From positions 658,654-722,653 of the forward strand of contig JXTC01000013.1 of assembly GCA_002914845.1 (NCBI GenBank): a DNA stretch of 64,000 nt. The letters run 5' to 3'. The stretch is from Trema orientale. Lineage: Eukaryota > Streptophyta > Magnoliopsida > Rosales > Cannabaceae. This document shows positions 49,404 to 61,628 of the stretch, one piece after another. The first letter of the stretch is position 1; each line of letters begins with the position of its first letter. The position numbers and the translations under genes are program-made. Below the pieces are notes generated by a model. The model saw only the letters and a program-made list of their open reading frames with translations. It made no database searches and was not told where the DNA came from.

Positions 49404-49771
49404 CGTTGGTGCCGTTTGGTTCGCCCATTCCATTTCATTGGAATGGAAAATCCATTTGAATGGGTGTTTGTTTCAACAACTCTAAATTTTCCATTCAAAT
49501 GGTCTTTTGGAATGAGTGTTTGTTTCAACAATTCAGTTTTTCCATTCAAATGGTTCATCAGTCACATCAACTATTTGAATGGATTTTTGTGTCTTGGATG
49601 AGAATGGAGGGGGAGAGGTGTTTTTGAATGGTCCATTCCAATACTCCCATTCTAATTATAACCCATTTCACTATTTTTTCCATTCAAATGTCTTCCATTC
49701 CAATTATAACCCATTCTACAATTTCCATTCAAATACACACATTCAAATAGGCGAACCAAACGGGGCCGTTG
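49404..49771. mobile_element. 358-bp MITE with 17-bp inverted ends
   Basis: The ends 'gtgccgtttggttcgcc' (49409-49425) and 'ggcgaaccaaacggggc' (49750-49766) match at 15 of 17 positions when one is inverted. The flanks 'cgttg' (49404-49408, 49767-49771) form a candidate 5-bp target duplication. The interior is rich in 'ccattcaaatg' and 'cattccaat' repeats in both orientations. It resembles hAT-type MITEs in its ends, but the 5-bp duplication does not fit their usual eight. Confidence 0.8.
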
Positions 49772-52700
49772 TTTTTTTTTTTTCTTTTCCTTTTTCCGTT
49801 TGAGTTGATAGTTGAAGGTATTATTTGTTCGAGTGTGATCCCTTTAGGTATTTCTTAATTAAAAGTGTTTTGATGATGTTAAGACGTCTTTTGGTGAAGG
49901 TCTCTAGCTATGGAAGACACTTCTATTAGTAATGGTCATTCGAGGGGTACAAAGAAAACCCCAAGACATTAGCTAGTCCTGGAACTTTTTCATTTGTACA
50001 ACATGGTTTATATTTGCTAGTTTGTTTCACATGATTGTTTTGAAGATTTGCTAGTTTGTTTCACATGATATTATTGTTACAGCGCGTACTCCCTGAATTT
50101 TTCTCTGTTGTTTGAATTGTGATAATGTGTCGTACGCATGTTTAACAGTATTATCGGTTAAATATCATAATGACGTTCCTTCAAATCCTTCCAGTTGCAA
50201 ACTTAAGTTAGTGTCCCAGCCCATGTTAAGTACGCGCTATTATTTTATATTATTAAGTACTGTGGTCACTTTTAAATAATACGGCAACTATGGTTTTAGC
50301 TTATACACCCATAAAATTAGTGTAAAATTAGTGTATTGTATTGTGTTATTCTCCTTTCATATTATTCAGTCTCATTTCATTTCCTTCTTTGCCGTGCCAT
50401 TGATTAGTCTCTCCTAATTCACTTTTCATTTTTTATTTTCAATCTCTCTCCTCATCCTTTTTTTTTTCTTTTCATTCTCTTGCATTTTCCTTTATTATTT
50501 AATTTCTCCTTATCACGTATCAAACTTATTTATAGGTGTTTCATAATACGCCCAAAAAAACCAAACATATCTAATACAATGGAGTAATACTAAGAGACAT
50601 CATATAGTGTTTGTATCATAATGATGTGTTAATCTGTTATTGCTTAATTATAATTAAACTTCATATGAGATTCATATGAGACTTAGTTTATTAATTAGAA
50701 TCACTAGTAATAGAATTACACCTCATGTAGTATTGGATACCACTGGTGCCCTATAGTATTGCTCAATACAATACATTGATGTACCAAACATGGCCTACCC
50801 TTTAAGAAAGAAAGGGTTTCTAAGGTATAATATACGACAATCCTAATCTCAAATGATAGTGATTGTTTCTTGATTATTTGTTCTGATCATTTGATTTTCA
50901 AAAATGCAGTAAAATTTATTTAGATGGATGCTAATTATGTTATAAGTTCGCTAGGTTAAGCGGCTCTTTGGGATTCTTTTGCTTTCAACTTACAAGTTAC
51001 AACGTTAGACAAAGAGAAACAAAACTTAGAGCTACTAAAAAGTAATGCTTTTTTTTTTAATAAAAAGAATTATTATTGTTATTCTTCATTTTGTAAGATG
51101 AAACTGAGATTGTTTCCAAACTAATGGACAAAGTTGAAATTCAAACTTTTCTCTATATTTTAAAATAGCTTCTCTAATAAGGGCAACACCGAACTGTATT
51201 TTACAGTTTTGCACCAAAATAAAGTTCAAATACAGCTCCAATCAAACTTCAAAAAGAAACTCTATTTTAGAATTTGAAATAGTGGAATACCAAATATAGT
51301 ATGATATTGTAGGTTTAAATTTTGGTCTAAAAACTTTATTAATCCTAATTCTACCCTTTAAACATGATAGGTGATGAATTTTATACACTTTGTGTCCTTT
51401 TCTTTAATTATTTGTCTAATAATTTTATGATTTTATTTAAATTCTTTTAATTCATTTAATAATTAAATTGGCATTTTTAACAAAAAAATATTAATAAACT
51501 AAAGTAAAATTACTTTATTAATAATTAAAATATTAAAGTAATATTAACTTATTAATAATTACAATATTAAAGTCCAAATAAATTACCACTAGAAAACAAC
51601 ATAAATTAAAGTAGTACTTTTAATTTAGTTATGTATATTAAATTAATTATTGTAGTTTTAATTTACCTACATAGGTAATTAAATAATTAATGGAATATAT
51701 TAGTTGTTTACACATTAAAGAATGAGACAAAAGAAAGAAAATATTCATTTTAGTGTAAGATTTAAAGTTTTAGGTTGGAGATTGTTTTGAAGATAATGTA
51801 AAAAAAAAACTGCAAATTAGAGTAAATGTTACACTATTTTGAAGTTTTAGATTGGAGATTGCCTAGTGACTTTTCGGTTTAATAATCTTAAAAAAAGAAA
51901 AACAAAAAACAAAAAAAAAAAAGATAAGCCAAAGTGGTCTTAATAGACCACGGAGTAGATCGCTAAATGCCTATGATGTACCTTGATAAAGTATATCTTT
52001 TGTTACAAAAGCAAACAACTCAGTTTGTTCCTATTGCAAAAGCCATAAAGAAATTTGTGACTGTTTCTGGAAAAGGACTAAAGAAGTTTCAAGAAATCTC
52101 TGGTCTTTGTTTGTAACTTGGAACTGTAGTTTTTGATGCTTTGAACATTCAAAATTTGGTATTTATTCTCATAAAGTTTCCAAGCATTCGAAATTTGAAA
52201 AAAAGGACAAAAAAAAAAAAAAAAGAAAAGGAAAAAAGAAGTGGGGTTTGTTCGCTTTTCAAACGGTTGGACCACAACAAAGAAACTGTTACTGTTGTTT
52301 TGTGGAATTCAGGCCTAAATAAAATGTGGATAACGTTTGCGTGTGCTAGTGGAGGCCTCAACGTGGCCGCTCTACCTTAACACACACACACACTTGCTGC
52401 CAAAGCTTTTGTGGGTTCCCCAAGCCAAAAACTTCAAAAATATAAAGTAAAATAAAAAAAGAAAAAAAATGCTTTTGTGGGTTCCAACTAAAGGGAAGTT
52501 TATATTTTTATCTGGTGATTCTCTGAGTTAGCTTAAGAAGAGCCTATTTTCTTTCTTTTGCTGTCTATTGGGGCCTCCCATGTGTGACTCAATGAGTGAG
52601 TTATTTGGTCGAACAGGTGGTGTGTGAAGGTGAATTGGCAAAACATCGTTGAAGCAAAACTTGGACATGTATGTTACTCGTTTAATGTTTTACTGAATTC

Positions 52701-53349
52701 CAGTGTGGTTTAGTGAAAAATACCATTTTTTACTACTTCAAAAACGTTCTATTATATTAAATCAAACTCCTAATTCCTTTTAATATTAAATTTTAAAGCG
52801 GATAAATAAATCTATTTTTAAAGATATTATTTTTGTAATGGATTATTTTAATAATAATTCAATCCCTCTCATATACATGTACCAAATATCCGATTAATTT
52901 AATCCAATCAAATCTCATCCTTATATTATATTCCAAACATGTTTAAAAAATTTTTTGTTAGGTGAAATATTTAGTTCCACATAAAGGATGACATGTGTCT
53001 TGTATTATTGCGAGAAAAATGCTATGGCTTTTTGAAATTATAAGAAACGGATCTTCATTATAAGATGTCGAGTTTATTTATTTATTTATTTTTGTTAGAT
53101 GATCATGATAATGACAATGATGATCCTTTGTATTTAAAAAGGCTTTCTTCACTATATATATAGATACAAAACGGGATTTCTAATAACTGAGCAGCTCATA
53201 AGAAAAGAACAGAATTGAAGGTGCATGTCTATTTTTTAAAATTGAAATTAAGTAATAACCACATTTACTAATTTATAATTTAATCATCATTTTTATAGGT
53301 AAATATCTATTTATTAGTTAGGAGGTCTTAATTTCTCTTTTTGTCATTT
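49772..53349. other. AT-rich intergenic DNA with MITE relics
   Basis: No coding or RNA gene was recognised. At 50318-50793 an imperfect inverted pair ('gtgtattgtattgtgttatt' near 50331; inverted near 50755-50790 with 'ccaaaca') marks a candidate MITE. 52830-52945 reads on the minus strand as 'atgtttggaatataata...' like the inner end of a similar element. Homopolymer runs occur at 51900-51930 and 52200-52225. Confidence 0.45.
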
Positions 53350-53960
53350 TTTTTATACTATCCTTTAAGGCTATTTAAGGAAATCACCATTAAGTGGTAT
53401 ATTTTTTTTTCTCTCTTAAGGCCTTTTGAATATACTTTTATTTTCTGTTTTCTGTTTAATATAAACAAAAATTTACGAATTTGTTTGGAAAATATGCTTA
53501 GTAACCTTGTTTTGTTTTCAGTTTTAAAAAATTGTAAACAAAATTTATAAAAATAATGGATGTGAGAATTTTTCACTTCTAAAATTTTTTAAAACAAAAA
53601 TTAAAACCAGAAAGTGGTATTTTCTAAATAAAAATTTTTAAGTGGTATTTTAGTAAATAAACTTTTAAAAGTGATATTTTTATAAATAAAATACTAAAAT
53701 GTAATTTCATAGACTTGTACTTTTCTAAATAAATTTTATAAGTGATATTTTTCTAAACAAATTTTTAAAATGGTATTTTCTAATTACTTTTTATTGTTAC
53801 CAAGCATATTTATGTTTTTTGTTTTTAAAAATAAAAAAGATTTGATCTGTTACCAAGCAAGTTTTTTATTTTTAAAATTTAAAAACATGATCAAAATTTT
53901 TGTTTTTGTTTTTAATTTTTATAAACAAAAAATTGAAAGTGTATCTAAGCATAGGCTTAG
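53350..53960. repeat. Degenerate short tandem repeat, possibly in a MITE
   Basis: Between about 53605 and 53790 the block 'aagtggtatttt' followed by 'taaataaa' recurs five times with roughly 35-base spacing. Flanking it, 'gcttagtaacc' (53497) and 'ttgttaccaagca' (53796, 53850) are inverted relative to each other, as in MITE ends. Confidence 0.45.
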
Positions 53961-55194
53961 TATATCAAGTCATTTACTTGGTATATTTTCATGTATAAAC
54001 TATGTTGAGATCTTAATTTTTTGGGTAAATATCTTTTTAATGTTGGTATATCCTTTTTTATGAGATTGGTATTTTTGATGAGGTTTTTATAAAGTTTATA
54101 CATACATTGTATATTGGGTCTATAAGTTTAGTAGATATTCTTTTATTCATAATAGATTCATTTGTAAGTTTAATATACTTAACTCCATGCATTGCATTTG
54201 TGGAATTGGTATATATGAAAATATACAAGTATATAAAAAGATATACCAAAAGAAAAAATAAATGTACTACTTATTGCTTAAGAGTGATTACATGTTAATG
54301 GCCTTAAAATTAATTTTCCAAAATTTCATTAACTTAAAAACATTAAAAAGTAGTTTAAAACCTCTTAACTAATAAATAGACATTAACTTGTAGAAAATTG
54401 TGGGTTTTCATGAAGGTAATAGTTAATAACACAGTATGCGGTGTATATAAAAATATACTGACTACATAAATGAATATATCAAGATTTAAAAAAAAAGTAT
54501 TATTTAGTGATTTCTTATTAATGGTTGTAAAATTCATTTTTTGAAATTCCATGAACTCATAAACGTTAAAAAGTTCGTTTAAAAAATATCTTAAATAACA
54601 AATAAATATTAATTTCTAAGAAAAAAATTGATTTTGATGAGGAAAATTTTGGCTATCTAATTGAATAGTTTAGCTATAACTTTTAAGTAGGGGATATTTG
54701 CTGATTAAAAAGACATATATATATATATATTCAACTCTCTAAAGAAGGAAAAAATTAACTACTAAATAATCATTGATAACTGAGGAGAATTTATGGTGTA
54801 TTGACTTTTTCTTTTTAAAAGTGCATTAAGTTGATGTCCCTTTCTAGAATTTTAGAAGTTAATGATCTTTGTTTGTAGCTAAATATCCATTTGTTAGTTA
54901 TAGGGTTTCTAATTTTCTTCTTTCCACTTCTTTTAATGTCCTTTTTTTAATAGCTTTATGTACTTTTTTTTTCCTTTTTCCCTTTTCATATATTGAGTAA
55001 GTCCATTTGTTAGTTAAGATTTTGTTAAATTGTTTATTTTTTATTCATTTTTTTTTTTTGACATTCATGCGTTCGTAGAATCGTAGAAAATTGATTTTAC
55101 CTCTATTAACGATAATTCATTATTATAGAGTAGATCATTGGTATTCGAATTGTTTACTCGATATCCCTAAACATATATTTTCATATATACAAGC
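53961..55194. other. AT-rich intergenic DNA, nothing recognised
   Basis: No gene, RNA or repeat boundary seen. It contains a short (TA)n at about 54716-54730 and ends at the LTR of the Retand-like element. Confidence 0.5.
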
Positions 55195-55799
55195 TGTTGA
55201 CGAAGGTTTTGTCAACAATGAATTTAGGAAATTGCGAGATGTAGCTAGTGTGTGAAAAGGGTTGATGAATTAAAGTAAATAAAGAGACACAAATTTTATA
55301 GTGGTTCAGCTCTAAAAAAGATGAGCCTACGTCCATTGCTCTTTACTATTTTCTAGAGAATTACAAGAGTTTCTCTAAGTCTCAAAGTGAGCAGAGAGAA
55401 TTACAGAATATAATGAGGTGTTTTTGAAGGAATTGTGTCGTGTCTAATAATGAGATTGAGCCCCCTTTATATAGGTGAGGGTAGCTCAATGTTTGCTAAT
55501 TACACAAAGGATAAGTGCATAATCAGAAAATACAATTTTGGGTAACAACATACAATCGGGTAACATCTCGAATTAAATAAAGGAATTACTCGATCTCCAT
55601 TCAGAAGCTTGTTTTCTTTTCTTTGCAAATTACCCATTTGATGAAGCTTGAACTGGTTTCCTTTTTCATGTTGGTCGCACCTATCGCATCTAGAAGAGGT
55701 GGCACTTCAATCAAGAAAATACATGCGCGGCCTGGTGTAGACCGATCGTTGACTTTCCTTTCTTGGCGTTGACTGATGTGGATTTAAGTTCGCATAACA
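55195..55799 (-). repeat. 3' LTR of a Tat/Retand-like element
   Basis: A 605-base unit with tips 'tgttgacgaagg' and 'cgcataaca' sits against the polypurine tract, so it is the 3' LTR of the minus-strand element. The 5' LTR lies beyond the right edge, so length and target duplication ('caagc' at 55190-55194 is the left flank) cannot be verified. Confidence 0.75.
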
Positions 55800-55839
55800 A
55801 TTGTCCCCCAGCTCCATTAGCCTTTAGGCTAAATGGAGC
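55800..55839 (-). other. Polypurine tract with adjacent hairpin
   Basis: On the minus strand 'ggagctgggggacaat' directly precedes the LTR start 'tgttatgcg'. Immediately before it, 'gctccattagcc' (55811-55822) and 'ggctaaatggagc' (55827-55839) form a 12-pair stem with one bulged base and a 4-base loop. Confidence 0.8.
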
Positions 55840-56147
55840 TTCCTATTCTGGTAAATGCGAGCTTAAGAATGTGATGTTGTGAGGTCATCTCAAAACCCTT
55901 GAAGAGTCGTCAAATCTTGAATCAGTTCTTTTTGCACTTTTCCTAACAGACGCCACCACGTGTCAAATCTTTTCTCAAGAGATTTACGAAACTCAAGGAG
56001 ACTCCTCTGTTTCTCGAGCAATTGTGATGATGGCGCTGACATTAGCCGTCATTTCATTCCAAATTGAAATTCAAATTTCGAGAATTAAATTCACTTAATT
56101 TCAGAAAGTAAATGTCTTGATCTACAGCTGTGATTTGATGAAAAAAA

Positions 56148-56157
56148 TATATAAATA
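56148..56157 (+). promoter_or_regulatory. TATA box of the antisense additional ORF
   Basis: 'tatataaata' followed by a C/T-rich stretch lies 137 bases before the first ATG of the plus-strand ORF, so this ORF appears to have its own promoter inside the element. Confidence 0.65.
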
Positions 56158-56293
56158 CCCCTTCTTCTTCTCCTCTTTCCTTCTTTCATTTTCTAAGAAA
56201 TCTGAAACACCCGTAAGCCAGAAAATTAGCTAGGTGCTCCGATTTGCTCTTCAGCCATCTTCTCCGGCGGTCTTCACCAAAACCTTCCAGGCA

Positions 56294-59008
56294 ATGTTTC
56301 AAGTCCTCGAAAACAAGGTTAGCATCTGCCCTTGTCAATTATTTTTCTTAATATTTGCCGTTTATTACACACTGTGATTTCCATAGAACTGGACTCTTAT
56401 AATCGAACGATGATTACAAAGAAATCTTAAAGATAGAGACATGAAGAACCGTAGAGCATAATATCAAAATTTCAGAATTCTTCCGTATCATTTTGATGAA
56501 TTAATAGACGAACCCATAGGAGGAGATTAAGATTCGAAATGTTGATATCAAATCAGATATAGAAATAGGTAAATCAAATGATAGATTATTGAAGAACTAC
56601 TCGAACACTTTAGACGAACCCAAAGATCGCTTAGAAGACTGTCAAGATCTAGAGTAGTCGAATAGCTTGTTGTTGACAAATTCTAGGGTTTGTAGCCCCA
56701 AATTGTCCCAAACTGCTCGCATATAGTGGGTATACCTGTAAAAATAAACAATAATACGCCTATTTTTAGGTCGCATTTTAGGTTAATATAAATCAATAAT
56801 TTTACCTGTAGGATGGCGCTCGCATATGATTAAATATTTCCTGTTTATTTTTCAGATGTCTAGTAGCGAAGAGTTTAGGGAGGGGAATGCGTTCTCAGGG
56901 GAGTCGTCATTCTCTAACGCGAGCACAAAGACTAGCTCTATAGATCTGGATGATTATATGGAGCAACCTGAAGTAGAGATAACAGGGACTAGACAAAGTA
57001 GTCCTCGCATAGGCGACCTCTCCCAAGACCAATGGCCTCAACACATTAGGGATTGCCCTGAGTATGCGAGAGGGTACAACTACGTAGAGGGAGATTGGTC
57101 GTGCACCAACATAAAAATGAGCTGTAGCATGAACAAACTCGAGAAGATCATTCGTAATTACAACATCAATATAACACTCTGCCTTCCTACCAAATTTAAT
57201 CGACCACACACTCCTCCTCACAATACTATCTCATTCTCAGAGGCAGTCCTCAGATGCAGTGTCCACCTCCCGCACCATCCATACATCAAATCAATCGTCG
57301 ACTATTACGGAGTCGTCCCTTATCAACTAACCCTAAATACTTATAGATATATGGTAAGCTTGTACATACTATACCATAAACTTAGACTAGGATCACCCAC
57401 TCCTGAAGAATTCACTTGGTTCTACCAAGTGAAGTCAAACCCTTCAGATTTTGGCTTCTTTTATGCGAGCAAAAGGTCGAATCAGGCAATAAAGACCATC
57501 CACGGAGTTCGCAATAACATGGGAAAATGGAAAAATCTATTCTTCCATTTTGATTACGCTGACAACGGGTTCTTCCAAAACCCTGGTAAGTGGTTCTCTA
57601 TCTCGACTTAAAACTCCATAAATATACTTTACCTGATCGTATTTATATTTCATCGCAGATAACAAAGAGCGTCCAGGACTTAATGAGGTACAGCTCGCAA
57701 GAGTTTACAAGATAAACGACCTTCTAGTAGAAGAATTTGATTGGAAGAAGCTTGGGACAACCAAGAACTTAATCGCTTGTGGGCTGTTCCCAAAAAGTGC
57801 CACGCTCCCCTACTCCGTGAACCGTCCATCAAAGCCCTTGAGCTCGAAGAAAAAGAAATCGAGGAGGCAGAGAGAGACAGGTGGTGCTTCGTCCTCCAAG
57901 TCCAAGAAAAGAAAAACACCCACTCCTCCTGCTGTCGAATTATCTCCAGAAGCTTCATCTCCTCCAGCCTCTCAACCGCAAGAAGGTAATTTTCCTCTAA
58001 TCTCTCTTTTATCGCATTACATACCTCGCATGCTAACAAATCTCATTTGTATAGATATGACTATCGGAAGCGATCTGTGAGCTCCTCCTTCAACTCTTGG
58101 ATCTATGGCAAGATCCAAGACTCCAAACAATACGCCCCCCTCAACGAAAGTGAAAGAGAAGGTCGACACTTCAAAGAAGAGAAAAATCACCTTTGAAGAT
58201 GTCCTCACGAGCTCGTCTCCTTCTCAGCGTTCTAAGCCTGCGAGCCAGCCTAAGCCATCCAAAGAACCCACCACTTCCTCTGCGGGAGCTAGGCAGACCG
58301 ATAAGGATGAAGAGATCCTCGCACATCTTCGTCAACTTCAAGAAAACCTGAGTGCGGCCTTTATTGATCGCTTCACTTCAGAGGAAGCCTGGGAAAGGAT
58401 GAAGCGACGACCATCCAAGGTCGCATTTAGCGCAGTGATGAGGATCCTGGCGAACGTAAGCCCCTCTCTTTCAATTCTTCTGATAATACTTTCCTCACAC
58501 TAACACAGTTATACTTCAGACTGCTGCAGCTGCTGTGCTAATGTATGACCCGGTCCTCGAGTGCATGGAAAAAGGCGACAAGGTCGAAGAGATGGCCCAA
58601 GTACTCGAAGACCTGAAGAAGACTTGTGAGGACGAGAAAAGCTCCTTTGAGTCAGAGAAGAAGCAGCTGTGTGAGGACCTAGAGAAGGAAAAGCTCGGGA
58701 AGGAGAAGCTCGAAGAAAAAGACAAAGATCTTGAAAAAACTATCTCCGAGCATCCGGACGCTTTGAAGAAGGCAACCAAGGAGGCAGGTCGTAAAGCAGT
58801 AGAAGACTTCAGAGGCACTGAGGTCAAAGAACTCGAAAAAAAAGCTAGCGACATCGCCTCTTCGACCATCATTTACAATATATACTCTGAGCATCTGGAG
58901 TTCGACTTCTCTATCCTTGGCGAGGACGTTGTCGAGCTCGTTAGGAGTTGGAAAGACGCCGAGGCCGTAGAGAAAACTACGGATAGGGGAGTGGGCGCAT
59001 CTGTATAA
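56294..59008 (+). pseudogene. Retand-type additional ORF, antisense, five exons, one stop
   Basis: Exons 56294-56317, 56856-57585, 57659-57985, 58055-58455 and 58520-59008 join in frame over GT-AG introns. Residues about 100-200 ('NYNINITLCLPTKFNRPHTP', 'SFSEAVLRCSVHLPHHPYIK', 'VVPYQLTLNTYRYMV') resemble the plant 'putative gypsy type transposon' domain seen in Tat/Retand additional ORFs. A basic Ser/Lys middle ('SSKKKKSRRQRE') suggests nuclear targeting, and the last exon is a Glu/Lys coiled coil. One TGA at 58078-58080, early in exon 4, interrupts an otherwise open frame of about 650 codons. In Retand elements such an ORF lies antisense between pol and the 3' LTR. Its function is unknown. 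Confidence 0.8.
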
Positions 59009-59769
59009 TAGCTTACATACTTTTTATAATTTTGTAATATTTAAGATAAATGCGGGCTTGTCCCGTTTATATTTTGTAATGTATTCTGCTCGCACACGGG
59101 TGCGGGCTTTAATCTAAGAAGTTTTTTTTAATCGAATGTTTATTCCTGAAAAATGAAAACAAACAGTAAATAATATAAATGTGCATAATTTAACCAAGTA
59201 GTCAATCACTAAGTGACTGATCGGTACGCTATTGCGATTCGAATCCGACTAACTTAAAACGAGTTTTAAGTGTTGGGATAGGTTAGGTCGCTTAAGAAAG
59301 ACAACGAACGTGAGTGATGCTAACTCAATATTTGTTTTTCAAAAGTTTCATGTCAAAATAGAATATAGTAATATATCACATTGAACAATGAACGTTTTGC
59401 TTAGTTACTTTGCTGTTCGAGGAGGAAAATTGCGTAATACGACATGCTATGGCATGAAGCGAGGAGAAAATCCTAAGATTTTTAAGAAATTTTGGAAATT
59501 CGGCGATCTAAAATTCCAACCCCTCTAAATGAACATTTTGCATAGTTCCTTAGGAAGCGAGTAGGAGATGACGATCTGATCCCACTGCCCCCCGAGTTTT
59601 GTGGTGTTCGAAGACTGCTATAAAACTATAAAAAGTCGAGCGATATATAACAATAATGCGATGATAAACCAAAGTAGTGGATAAACGGTATCTTTATTGA
59701 TGAATTCGGATAAATAACAGGATATCTCAGGCATTTTTGAAGATCTATGAAGATATACATGAAGATTTA
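59009..59769. other. Spacer between additional ORF and pol end
   Basis: Two convergent coding regions end here. A 'gcgggcttgtcccgt' hairpin at 59051-59066 and 'tgcgggctttaat' at 59101 follow the plus-strand stop. No other feature was recognised. Confidence 0.5.
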
Positions 59770-61010
59770 CTGATAATATCGACGAAGTTACTCTGCATTC
59801 CATGCATGCTCGATCTTTTGTCCTCCAGTACGAGCAAGCTTGTAAGTCTCAGGTCGAATGACGGCATCAATAGCATATGGTCCTTCCCAAGAAGGTCCAA
59901 ATACACCAGCACCTTGCATTTTAGTGTTAGGTAAAACTTGTCGAAGAACAAGATTACCAACTTCGAACTCTCTAATTTTGACTTTTGAATTGTAATATCG
60001 AGCAGTGCACTGTTGGTATGATGCAATCTGTAGTTGAGACTGTTCACGCCTTTCCTCCAAAAGATCGAGCTCAATCCTCATCAATGTATTATTCTGATCT
60101 TGCTCGTATGTAGATCGTCGTAAAGAGCTCGCACCAATTTCAACTGGCACCATTACTTCGTAGCCATAAGTTAAAGAGAACGGACTCTCTCCAGTTGTGG
60201 TTCGTTGGGTGGTGTGATAAGCCCATAGTACTTCGGGAAGTATCTCTGGCCAGGTTCCCTTGTGCTCTTCTAGCTTCGCCTTTAGGTTTTGTTTAAGTAT
60301 CTTATTTACAGCTTCAACTTGACAATTTGCTTGTGGATGGACGACTGCGGAGAAGCTTTTCTTGATACTTAAGTTATTGCAGAAGTTACGAAACTCGTCA
60401 CAGTCGAATTGCTTCCCATTATCAGAGATTATAGTATATGGTATACCGTAACGACAGATTACAGTCTTGTAAACAAAATCTATCATCTTCTTCGCAGAAA
60501 TGGTACTTAAAGCTTCAGCTTCTGTTCACTTGGTGAAGTAATCTATGGCGGTCACTGCATATTTCAATCCACCTCGTGCCAATGGGAGTACTCTAATATT
60601 ATCTATTCTCCAAACTGCGAATGGCCAAGGGCTAGTCATCGAAGTTAAAGGAACAGGTGGCATTCGTGGAATAGTTGCAAATCACTTGCATTTGTCACAT
60701 TTTCGAGCAAATTCCATCGCATCCTTCTTCATAGTAGGCCAAAAATAACCTTGTCTGAGAATCTTATTCGCAAGTGCCTGCCCCCCAGAATGATTTCCGC
60801 ATATCCCTTCATGAATTTCCTTCATAATGTAGTATGCTTGTTTTTCGTCAACACATAGCAATAATGGCGAGCTGAAACTTCTTCGATAAAGCTTTCCATT
60901 GTAGATAATATAGCGAGCTGCCTTCATCCAAAGTCTCTTTGCATCATCTTTATTTTCGGAAAGTTCGCCATCTTGTAAATATTTCATTATAGGATCCATC
61001 CATGTAGGTC
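59770..61010 (-). pseudogene. Tat-type integrase (two stops)
   Basis: 60999-60682 reads the zinc region 'EIHEGICGNHSGGQALANKILRQGYFWPTMKKD' and 'CDKC'. The core runs through a stop at about 60680 and another in 'DYFTK*TEAEAL' (about 60531), both consistent with single transitions. 60486-59788 is open: 'IISDNGKQFD' with catalytic Asp at 60423, and 'CQVEAVNK' with catalytic Glu at 60315, 35 residues apart. The tail 'VLRQVLPNT...GPSWEGPYAI' is the usual C-terminus without a chromodomain, as in Tat elements. Confidence 0.88.
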
Positions 61011-61628
61011 TCTGACTTGAGGCTCCACTTCGATTCTTGGTTTTGCGAGGAATTCAACTGGACTACCTTCAACAATTCTGCGTCTCTTGTCGAGGCGAGC
61101 TTGGCTAGAGCATCCGCCTGAGTATTTTTAGTTCGAAGAAGAAGTTGAATACTGTATGCAGTAAACATCGAGAACAGTCGTTGCACCTCTTGTAAATAGG
61201 CCAACATTCTTTCCCCTTTTGCTTGATAATCGCCAATCACTTGACAAACCACCAACTGGGAGTCACTATATACTTCGATCATCTTGACCTTCATTTCTTA
61301 TGCGAGCTTGAGTCCAGCTATCAATGCTTCATATTCTGCCTCATTGTTTGATGCTGGAAACCCAAATCGAAGCGCACAATGAATACTATGCCCTTCAGGA
61401 CTGATTAGCATTAAGCCTGCACCTGCTCTGCTCTCATTTTGACGACCCATCGACGTAGAGTTTCCACAGCCTTGATAAGTCTAAAGCAGGTTTTTCGATT
61501 ACTTCAGTGGGAAGATTGACGTTCTAAGTAAACTCCGCAATAAAATCTGCGAGAGCCTGACCTTTGATCGCAACACGAGGTCAAAAATTGATGTCGAACT
61601 GGCTAAATTCAACTGCCCACTTGAGTAG
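61011..61628 (-). pseudogene. RNase H and linker (broken)
   Basis: Minus-strand reading gives 'LLKWAVEFSQFDINF', 'GQALADFIAEFT', then 'WKLYVDGSS' with the first catalytic Asp (about 61450), followed by a frameshift, 'GAGLMLISPEGH', 'NNEAEYEALIAGLKLA', a stop, and 'MIEVYSDSQLVVCQVIGDYQAKGERMLAYL'. These are the RNase H motifs of Tat/Ogre elements. Stops at about 61625, 61575 and 61530 and at 61297-61299. Confidence 0.85.

Noticed and set aside
49356-49803. Several frames past the ACHT gene
   Set aside because: They lie in the T-tract and MITE with repeated 'ccattcaaatg' units.
57680-58039. 119-codon minus-strand frame
   Set aside because: Shadow of exon 3 of the additional ORF; splice sites and motifs support the plus strand.
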